This document shows positions 56,669 to 64,000 of a stretch of DNA of 64,000 nucleotides, piece after piece (the first letter of the stretch is position 1; every line of letters begins with the position of its first letter). The stretch lies in NCBI GenBank assembly GCA_001643675.2, contig LSRY02000036.1, forward strand, positions 662,001 to 726,000, read 5' to 3'. The position numbers and the translations under genes are program-made. The DNA comes from Monocercomonoides exilis. Taxonomy: Eukaryota > Preaxostyla > Oxymonadida > Polymastigidae. Below the pieces are notes generated by a model. The model had not been told where the DNA came from and made no database searches. It saw only the letters and a list, made by a program, of their open reading frames with translations.

Positions 56669-57658
56669 CGAAACAGATATTTATTCTTATCAGAACTCGA
56701 TCTTGTGAGCTCTGGAGCACTTCATTTCTCTCCTTATAGCACATCAGACTTTTCTTCAATCAGCGCTAATTTCAAGTGGGCATTTTATATTGTTGTTATG
56801 TTCCCCTTCATTCAAGCATAACAGCAGAGTAAATTTGTGAAATATGTCAATTGGGTAATGTAATTTTTTAGCGTCTTGTCGAACACGTCAATTCCTCTTA
56901 TGGCCACTATGTACATTTTGATTTGTTGTTTTAATTTTGATCAACCAGTGATCAAGTTCATCTACTTGAGATTTCGTTTCACCATTTTGTTTCTTTTTTT
57001 TATCTTTAGAATCATGTTAATGCAAATTTTTCAGAAATATTTCATTGACTTTAAAGATTTGTTTGATAGGTTGAAAATATTGGCTATGCATATTCTTTCT
57101 TAATTTTCTTTATTCTTGTGAGTACATTTAATCTGAATTGTACCATTCACTGTTTGAAATTAATATGCATTCACCACCATAATCTATCACTTCTATTCAG
57201 TCCTGTTATCTTTAAATGACTTTTGCTTTTGATTAATCTTTATTTTCTTTTTTTTGTTACAAGCTTTGTTTTTGATTCCGTTTTTGTATCTTTAAATAAT
57301 TTTTCTATATGTTTTTGTGTTTGATGGCTCGAGCCAACAGTTATGAACAGCTTCTCAAGATATGCTGTTGAGAGAAATAAGTCAGCAAATAAAAAATATA
57401 AAAATTGAAAGAAAAATAAGAACTTTTTTATTTTTTTTTTTTTTTTTGAATTTTGAATTTCCAATGAAAACATAAGTAATTCTTATTTATCTTTCCATTC
57501 TCAAACATAATAAAATAAATGGAACATATCTTAAAAAAACAATACAAAAAACAAAGTTCAAAAAAAGACTTTAAGAATTGAACATGAATATTAAGGACAT
57601 TACAACAAGCATTCAAAAAAGCGATAGAAACAACATTTTTAATTCCTTTTTTTTTTTT
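56669..57658. other. Convergent intergenic region
   Basis: AT-rich, about 1 kb between the protease stop and the WD40 gene stop. Small frames (56876-57103 plus, 57240-57616 minus) are dominated by Phe/Lys/Ile from poly(T)/poly(A) and look non-coding. No RNA gene seen. Confidence 0.5.
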
Positions 57659-60600
57659 TCATTGTGAAATGAGAGGAGAAGTGACAGGAGGGGGCTGGTT
57701 GAGTGAAGTGTGCATGGCTTTTCTTCTGGAGAGCAGAATGGATGTTGCCTGCTGCTTCTGCTGAGGAGAGGACGTGTGGCGGAGGGAGATGAGAGGAGGC
57801 TGAAGGGAGAGGGGGATGCCAGATATTGTTTGGGTGGAGGAAAGGGAAGAAGAAGATGATGATGAGGAAGAGGAGGAAGAGGAGGAAGGGTAAGAAGAAT
57901 ATGATGAAGATGATGATGATAAATTGTTCAAATCAGAAGGGCGTGCAGGTGTGAATGAAGACAGCGCAGTCAGAGCAGAAGTGGCTGTGGGAGAAAGAGG
58001 AGAAGAAGGACGAGGGGAAACAGATGAACCAGAAAGTGGTTCGTTTTCTTCAACTGAAATGTTTGAAGCCTTTGAAGCATCTCTTTTCTCGTCATCGTTT
58101 GAGTTGTAGTTGAGTAAAGACACTTGATTTGTCTCCACCACATTCAGTTTTGACTGAAGGGCACTTATGACAGAAGAGGAGGATGAAGAGGAAGAAGATG
58201 ATGAAGATGAAACAACTTGATTGTTTCGTGTTTGTTCATCGTCCGATGCAAAGATAGGATGAACAGGAGTTGGCGCACGTTGTGAAGATGAGATACTTGA
58301 AGTATGTGAATGAAAAGAGGATGAGGAAGAAGAGGAGGAGGAAGAAGAAGAGGAGGAAGAGGAAGAAGAAGAAGGATTCTGAAAAGGAGCAGCAGGAGAA
58401 GAGAGATGAGACACGGAAGGGATAGAAGCAAGAGCAGATGAAGTGATTGTTGAGAAAGGGGTTGACAGATTTCTTCTTCGGGTGAAGCGGCTGAGGAAAG
58501 CAGAAGACGAGAGAAGGGGCGCTGAAGAGAGGGGGAGAGGCATCGGAGGCAGAAGAACATCAAATCCTTCGAAGTAGTTGCTGAAGGGAAGAAAGAGCGA
58601 TGGATAATGCGGAGCAGACGAGGCAAGTGAAGATGACATGTTTGTTGGAGAAGTCGATCGAAGCAGAGAAGAGAAATTAGAAGAGATAGTGTTCCCCAAC
58701 CCCATCCCCGCTGCTCCTCCTTCGTTTCCTTCCTCTTCGTCCTCGAAGGCGTCAACCTGTTCTCTCCACGCCTGACAAGAGGAGACGAATGATCTGCTGA
58801 CAGAGCAGTGGCTGAGATCTATGTCTGGCTGGTTGGTGATGACAGGCACTCCGTAGCAGCCGACGAAGGCGCCGTCGAGTGTGAAGAGGCAGCAGTGCAC
58901 ATCGATGGTGACACACACAAAGGGAGGAGGAGTGACATAGGGGGGAAGAGCACAGGAACGGCTGGTGGGGCGGCTGGTGGAAGAAGAGGAAGAGGAAGAG
59001 GAAGAAGAAGAAGAAGGGGAAGAAGGGGAAGTGGACGAAATGTTGTTCGGTTTCCCTTTCCCAGCAGCATCCAAAGATGGATCGAGAAGAGTGTCATATG
59101 GAAGCGACGGTAAGAACAGAACAGAAGACACTTCTTTGTCAATGGCAGAAAACTGGCTTTCTCCGTCTGGGTTGAACGAGGGGCCTCCATTCAAGAACGA
59201 GAAAGAGGCCTTGATGTCGCTGTTCCCACTGTCCAGACCATCAACCTCGTCTTCCTCTCTTTCAATCTCGATCAATCGCTCAATCTCTCTCTCCAGTGCA
59301 TCTATTGCTGCCTTCTGCTCAGCACTCACCTTCACCCCCAGCTGCATCTGCTCCATCATCGTCTGCCACAGCCCTTCTCTTTCTTTCTCTTTCACCCGCC
59401 TCTTCGCCACTCTTGCCTCTCTCAGCTGCTGGCGGTGCTGCTGATACACATCGGGAAAGTCATACAGACACTGCCAGCGCGCTTTGATGAACTGCTCAGC
59501 GGGGAGAACAGGCACAGCATCAGGTGAGAGTGGAGGAGGTGGAGGAGGAAGTGGCTGAGAGAGTGGTGACTGAAGAGGGGAACCTGCGGGGGTGTTGGCT
59601 GAAGTGCTGTTGGAGGTGGAAGAAGAGAAGGAGGAGGCGTTCCGCTGGTGTGATCGGGCAGTGGTGAGAGGAGAGCGCTGGGCTGAGTTGTAGCCAGAAG
59701 ATGGATGCAACGGAGAAAGAATGAAGCCCAATTGAGATGCAGTTTCTGAATTGAAAGAAGAAGAGGAGGAAGAGGAGGAAGGCATAATTGCAGCATTTGC
59801 ATTCACAGTGGGAGAAGACGTGGCATTGGCAGTGACTGACAGAAGGGATGGTTTCAATGAGTCGCCCAAGCCGTATGCGAACGAAGCAGACAAAAGAGGA
59901 GAGCCAGAGGGAGTGCCAGGGACAGAGAGAGAAGAAGAGATTGAGCTGGACTGTTGAATTGCCTGGTGCAGAGCAGCGTTGCTGTTCAGCAGCTCAACAG
60001 CATCAAACAGCATCAGATCTCCCTTTGCTGTGCAGACAGCCAGCAGAAGAGGAGGCAGTTTGTGCTGATGGGGCACAGGGAAAGGAACAGGCGGAGGCAT
60101 CCGATAAGAAGAGACAGCAGTCGAAGGGAATGGAGAGTGGGCGTTGGAACGAGGAGAAAGAGGAGTGCTCGGATAATACGAGGCACGCGAGGCAGATCGT
60201 CTTGCGCCTCCTTTTTGAGGAGAAGCAGCAGAATTCCCATTGGCTCCTCTTGTTCGTTGTTCCAGTAGAGACCCTTCTTCAGCCAGGTTGCCTTCTCTAT
60301 CATATGCAAAGAAGGGTGTCTCAAACAGAGCAATGAACCCTCCTCCTCTCAGCCCTGTGTCAATGTCTGCCAACAGCCGCGTCTGGAGAGCATTCCAAAA
60401 GCGAAGATGGCCATCCACGCCGAATGTGAGGAGGGTGTTGCGTGAGATGGAGGAAGGCAGGAAGAGGCAGGTTGTGATGCATCGTGTGTCCTTCTTCGGC
60501 TGCAGATTGGGATGTGCCTGTGTATTTTGTGTGTTTTGAGAGTTCTGAATGTTCTGTGCTTGTTTTGATGGCTGAGCAGATGAAAAAGATGAGATAGGCG

Positions 60601-63600
60601 AGCCGCGTGGCTGCAGTGTGGATGAGAGTGCAGATGACAATGCAGATGAGCCAGATGTCATTCCAAATGTGTTTGAGAGAGCATTTCGGTCTGTCTGAAG
60701 AGGAGAGCCAGCAGCTGTCTGAGATGTTGTCAGAGTCGAAGAGAGGCCTTTTGTCATATAAAGAGAATTAAGCAAGTCAAGCTGAGATGGCTCCTCTTTC
60801 TCCTTCTCACCCTTTCTCCCTGTTTCGTTCTCTTCAAAGGAAGTGCGTTCTTGATCTTTCCCATTTAGCAGTGTATCTCCAGTACTGTCTTCGTTGCCGC
60901 TCTCTTCGTCCTCCTCGTCTGCTCCTCCATTTCCTGCAGATCCACTCCCACCAACACTCGAATCTCCATAACTGTCTGCTTTGTCCTTCTCTTTCATTCT
61001 TTCTCTCCTCGCCTCCACTTTCTTCTCGTCCACATACTTCCCCAGATGCTTCCCAGTTGCCATGAAGCTGTTCTTCGCAAAGCCGCTGTCTGTGTTCCAC
61101 AGCACAACCACTCCGTCTGTGGATGCTGTTGCCAGCAGAGAAGGAGGGCTGAAGGAGACACTTGTCACATCGCCCTTGTGCCTGCCATTGGTGATGGTGT
61201 GGAGAAAGTGTGCTTTCGGATTGGGGTTGGACGAGTGCACATTCAAAGAGGACTGAGACGTCTGGGCAGAAGAAGAAGAAGAAGGAGAAGGAAGAGAAGA
61301 AGAAGAAGCAAGCTGTGAATAGCCAGCTGCATTCTGCCCTGCCCCAAAAGCGAAGGAGCCCTTCTGTTCTTTCTCCTTCTGCTTGTCCATCAGACGCCTC
61401 GTGAGCAGTCTCTGCGCTCTTTCTGCCTCTTCCTTTGAGCTCTGCTGTGCTGATGTTGAACCAGAAATGACATCAGTGGATGACACAAACTCTTCTGCTG
61501 AGTTGATCGAAGGGTCGATGCGTGACTCGAAATGCGACTCGAGTGGCAGCTGGGGGTCTTCGCAGCAGTGCACTTTGCGCTGCCCGCCGACGGTGAAGAT
61601 GAGTCTCATGTTGGATGGAGTGATCACATGTGCCACTCCTTGTACATCTGATGCTGGGTGTGGCAGAGGATATACTTCACCCAGAACAGCTCCTGTGTTG
61701 TAGTTGGTGATGAAGACTGTGCCATCGCAGGCACCGCTGATGAGTCTTCTCTCGCTCTGGTCGAGACAGGCACAGAGAGGCGAGTCGAAGTGCGGGAGGG
61801 TGAAGCGGAAGGCCATCTGCCCAGCAGCCACCTTCCACACATTCACCACGCAGCTGGCGTCGATTGTGATGAGCTGGTCGAAGATGGCGCTGTAGATGAT
61901 CGATACGATGGGTGTTCTGTGACACAAGGCATAGCGGTCAGAGAGGTCGATGGCACGCCACACGAACAGCCGCTTGCTGCCCATCACAATCGCATTCTCT
62001 TTCTTTTCCAGCTTCTTCTTCATCGCTGCCAGACGCTTCTTCCGCTGCTGCTCTTTCGTCCGCTCTTTCTCGTCTTCCATTTCGAACTCTTTTTCTTTCT
62101 CTTTTCCTTCGCCATTTGCATTCATCGCACTTCTTCTTCCATTCTTCCCTGAATAAGATGCATTTGAAGAATTAACAGAGTTACTTCTGCTGTTGTGCTC
62201 CTGCTTTGTCGTCATTGTCTTCATTGTATTCTTTTTATCTGCTTTATTCTTCTTCCCCTTCTTCTTCTTCTTCTTCACTCCATCAAAGTGTTTACACAGC
62301 GTCATTGAAGTAATGTATGACTGTGATGCTTCGTCATAAGCAGACACCGTCTGCACGCACAGCTGCGATCTTATGTCCCAAATTCTGATTGTCCTGTCCA
62401 AAGAGAGAGAGATCAGGTACCCTTCACTCTCATCTGCCACAATAGACACCACTGCCCCGCTGTGGCCCTTCAGCTCTCCCAGCGAGCGGAGGGTGTTCGG
62501 ATTCCACAGCAGAATCCGCCCATCAAAGCCAGCTGTCGCCAGCAGATGCGCCTTCTGCAGCCACGCCACACACAACACACCTCTTCTGTGCCCGGATGCT
62601 TCGAGGGCAGTGCGGGGGGAGGAGAGAGTGGTGAGTGAGACTGTGGAAGAAGAAGAAGATAAGCCTTGTTGTGTGTTGCTTGTCTGTTTGGTTGTGTATT
62701 TTGTGCTGTTCTTGTTGCTATCAGTAATACTATCGTCTCCAGCATTTACTTCACTGCCTGTTCTCTCTCTCTCTCCTCCTGCCTGTTTGATACACCCAAT
62801 CACTTCCAATGTGTCAATCGACAGGAACTTCACAGTGGAGTCATAAGAGGCAGTGATCAAGCATTGCATCTCTTCCACACAGTGCATGGCTGTGATGGCT
62901 TCAGAATGGACACGCATCGACCAGCTGCCTTCGGTTGGGCGCACAACAAGACGAGGGCGAGGACGGCTTTGGAAAGGGAAGGAAGAAGAGGAGGAGGAAG
63001 AGGATGAGGATGATGGCTGTGGTGCTGAAGTGGAGAAGCGAGGGGAGTTGTGAGATGAATTCTGACGAGAAGAAGAAGAAGATGATGATGAAATAGGTGA
63101 AAGATGATTCTGATTGCGTTCGGGTGTTGGGAAGGAGTTCTTAGAGACAGCAGAGGTGAGAGAGGCGAATGTGGACGGGGTGTCAGGCACAGCAGCAAAG
63201 GAGACCATTCTGGGTGTGCGGGAAGAGAGGGAGACATCGACAGAGGAGCGGGTGGAGACAGGGGCAGAGGAGGAAGAAGAAGAGGAAGAAGAAGGCACAA
63301 CAGCAACAGAGTGTCTGAGCCTGTCTGGCTGAGGGCGAGACTGAGGTGGAGGGTCAGTGAATGGGAGAGAGTGGAGAGGAAGAGGAGGGACTGAAGTGGG
63401 ATCAGCGATGTGGATGTGGAGAGAGGAAGAAGCAGAAGAAACAGAAGAGGAAGAGGAAGAAGAGGAGGAGGAAGAAGAAGAAACAGAAGGAAGAGAACGA
63501 GAGAAGACAGGAGGAGAAAGAGGAGAAGAGGATGTTGTTGACGATGATGATGAATTCTTCAGAAGAAGAGGAGGAGAAACCGTTCTGATTGGAGCAGGCA

Positions 63601-64000
63601 GTGTTTCATCTGCATTCTCTTTTGAATCAACATTTGGAGAAGAAGAAGAAGGAGAAGGAGACAACGAAGCAAATGAACTGACATGTGAAAGAGATGTTTT
63701 GTTTGAAGAAGCTTGTTGTGCCTGAGACTGTTGTTTGTCTTGTTTGGCAGAGGAGGAGAGGGTGGAGGATGAGAAAGTGCGCTTGAGAGAAGAAGATGAT
63801 GATGATGATGAAATTGATGCAGATGCAGTAGAAGACAAGAGAGAAGGTTGGTTTCTGAGTTTTTGGCGCAGTTGACGTGCAGATGCTTCTGTTGGGTCGT
63901 CTCTCAGAGGAGGAAGATAAAAAGGAGAAGACGTCCATTCTTCGAAGGTCTCACGAGAAGAAGAGGAAGAAGAGGAAGAAGAAGAAGAAGATGATGATGA
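57659..64000 (-). CDS. Large WD40-repeat protein with Ser-rich linkers (5' end beyond the window)
   Basis: The frame is open from 64000 to the stop at 57659, 2113 codons without an intron, so the N-terminus lies outside. WD40 units are recognisable in 60.3-63.0 kb: AITAMHCVEEMQCLITASYDS, GVLCVAWLQKAHLLATAGFD with ILLWNPN, SIVADESEGYLISLSLDRT with IRIWDIRS, SIIYSAIFDQLITIDAS with VNVWKVA, ACLDQSERRLISGACDGT, VTSVSFSPPSLLATASTDG with VVLWNTD, and TCLFLPSSISRNTLLTFGVD with LRFWNAL. That is enough for one to two propellers. The layout is loosely similar to WDR49/WDR64-type proteins, but I cannot assign it firmly. Poly-Ser tracts and a Lys/Glu-rich coiled stretch (KKKLEKKENA) separate the repeats. 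Probably a scaffold. Confidence 0.9.
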   Translation of the reverse strand, partial: SSSSSSSSSSSSSSSRETFEEWTSSPFYLPPLRDDPTEASARQLRQKLRNQPSLLSSTASASISSSSSSSSLKRTFSSSTLSSSAKQDKQQSQAQQASSNKTSLSHVSSFASLSPSPSSSSPNVDSKENADETLPAPIRTVSPPLLLKNSSSSSTTSSSPLSPPVFSRSLPSVSSSSSSSSSSSSSVSSASSSLHIHIADPTSVPPLPLHSLPFTDPPPQSRPQPDRLRHSVAVVPSSSSSSSSSAPVSTRSSVDVSLSSRTPRMVSFAAVPDTPSTFASLTSAVSKNSFPTPERNQNHLSPISSSSSSSSRQNSSHNSPRFSTSAPQPSSSSSSSSSSSFPFQSRPRPRLVVRPTEGSWSMRVHSEAITAMHCVEEMQCLITASYDSTVKFLSIDTLEVIGCIKQAGGERERTGSEVNAGDDSITDSNKNSTKYTTKQTSNTQQGLSSSSSTVSLTTLSSPRTALEASGHRRGVLCVAWLQKAHLLATAGFDGRILLWNPNTLRSLGELKGHSGAVVSIVADESEGYLISLSLDRTIRIWDIRSQLCVQTVSAYDEASQSYITSMTLCKHFDGVKKKKKKGKKNKADKKNTMKTMTTKQEHNSRSNSVNSSNASYSGKNGRRSAMNANGEGKEKEKEFEMEDEKERTKEQQRKKRLAAMKKKLEKKENAIVMGSKRLFVWRAIDLSDRYALCHRTPIVSIIYSAIFDQLITIDASCVVNVWKVAAGQMAFRFTLPHFDSPLCACLDQSERRLISGACDGTVFITNYNTGAVLGEVYPLPHPASDVQGVAHVITPSNMRLIFTVGGQRKVHCCEDPQLPLESHFESRIDPSINSAEEFVSSTDVISGSTSAQQSSKEEAERAQRLLTRRLMDKQKEKEQKGSFAFGAGQNAAGYSQLASSSSLPSPSSSSSAQTSQSSLNVHSSNPNPKAHFLHTITNGRHKGDVTSVSFSPPSLLATASTDGVVVLWNTDSGFAKNSFMATGKHLGKYVDEKKVEARRERMKEKDKADSYGDSSVGGSGSAGNGGADEEDEESGNEDSTGDTLLNGKDQERTSFEENETGRKGEKEKEEPSQLDLLNSLYMTKGLSSTLTTSQTAAGSPLQTDRNALSNTFGMTSGSSALSSALSSTLQPRGSPISSFSSAQPSKQAQNIQNSQNTQNTQAHPNLQPKKDTRCITTCLFLPSSISRNTLLTFGVDGHLRFWNALQTRLLADIDTGLRGGGFIALFETPFFAYDREGNLAEEGSLLEQRTRGANGNSAASPQKGGARRSASRASYYPSTPLSPRSNAHSPFPSTAVSSYRMPPPVPFPVPHQHKLPPLLLAVCTAKGDLMLFDAVELLNSNAALHQAIQQSSSISSSLSVPGTPSGSPLLSASFAYGLGDSLKPSLLSVTANATSSPTVNANAAIMPSSSSSSSSFNSETASQLGFILSPLHPSSGYNSAQRSPLTTARSHQRNASSFSSSTSNSTSANTPAGSPLQSPLSQPLPPPPPPLSPDAVPVLPAEQFIKARWQCLYDFPDVYQQHRQQLREARVAKRRVKEKEREGLWQTMMEQMQLGVKVSAEQKAAIDALEREIERLIEIEREEDEVDGLDSGNSDIKASFSFLNGGPSFNPDGESQFSAIDKEVSSVLFLPSLPYDTLLDPSLDAAGKGKPNNISSTSPSSPSSSSSSSSSSSSTSRPTSRSCALPPYVTPPPFVCVTIDVHCCLFTLDGAFVGCYGVPVITNQPDIDLSHCSVSRSFVSSCQAWREQVDAFEDEEEGNEGGAAGMGLGNTISSNFSSLLRSTSPTNMSSSLASSAPHYPSLFLPFSNYFEGFDVLLPPMPLPLSSAPLLSSSAFLSRFTRRRNLSTPFSTITSSALASIPSVSHLSSPAAPFQNPSSSSSSSSSSSSSSSSSSSFHSHTSSISSSQRAPTPVHPIFASDDEQTRNNQVVSSSSSSSSSSSSSVISALQSKLNVVETNQVSLLNYNSNDDEKRDASKASNISVEENEPLSGSSVSPRPSSPLSPTATSALTALSSFTPARPSDLNNLSSSSSSYSSYPSSSSSSSSSSSSSSLSSTQTISGIPLSLQPPLISLRHTSSPQQKQQATSILLSRRKAMHTSLNQPPPVTSPLISQ

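Noticed and set aside
1-64000. tRNA, rRNA and CRISPR arrays
   Set aside because: I looked for tRNA T-arm-like and rRNA-like stretches and for regularly spaced repeats and found none; the eukaryotic context also makes CRISPR implausible.
1-64000. A reassigned stop-codon code as in some oxymonads and hexamitids
   Set aside because: Conserved genes end at TAA, TAG or TGA in the expected places and no in-frame TAA/TAG falls within conserved domains once introns are removed.

Overview
The window is nuclear DNA of a unicellular eukaryote. Short GT..AG introns interrupt conserved eukaryotic genes (DnaJ type I, NAT10/Kre33, TTC27, FKBP), the standard genetic code fits every gene, and coding regions carry long Ser and Glu/Asp tracts. 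Very large beta-helix-like surface proteins, a eukaryotic FtsX-type permease and a cathepsin B-like protease point to an anaerobic metamonad. An oxymonad of the Monocercomonoides type is my best guess. This is inference: no rRNA or other marker gene is present.

Left block (1-17.7 kb), housekeeping genes: a DUF1295/steroid-reductase-like membrane protein (+), a farnesylation-type DnaJ (-), the RNA cytidine acetyltransferase NAT10/Kre33 (+, divergent from DnaJ across about 170 bp), an unrecognised Ser-rich protein (-), a five-exon FtsX-like permease (-) and ribosomal protein uS2/RPSA (-).

Central block (17.9-49.6 kb), accessory DNA: a roughly 6-kb segment bounded by imperfect inverted repeats carries a decayed copy of a giant surface-protein gene, and its right inverted repeat is split by a 1.4-kb near-perfect palindrome. 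Next come two intact giant surface-protein genes (3008 and 3039 aa), tail to tail. Their C-terminal 2520 codons plus about 425 bp of 3' flank form an inverted repeat with 7,989-bp arms that look identical except for two substitutions I found, around a 661-bp spacer. Their N-terminal parts are clearly divergent. A decayed DDE transposase gene follows, whose end carries the same terminal motif (GGCAGATAAC..CCGG) as the 6-kb segment.

Right block (50.4-64 kb), housekeeping again: a secretory FKBP with an 11-nt micro-exon (-), TTC27/Emw1 (+, six exons), a cathepsin B-like protease (+) and the 3' part of a large WD40 protein (-) that runs off the window.

The main discovery candidates are the giant inverted repeat joining two variable-N-terminus surface receptors with a C-lobe-only pseudokinase tail, and the shared terminal motif that hints at transposon-assisted spread of this gene family. 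Introns are also strongly biased to gene 5' ends.
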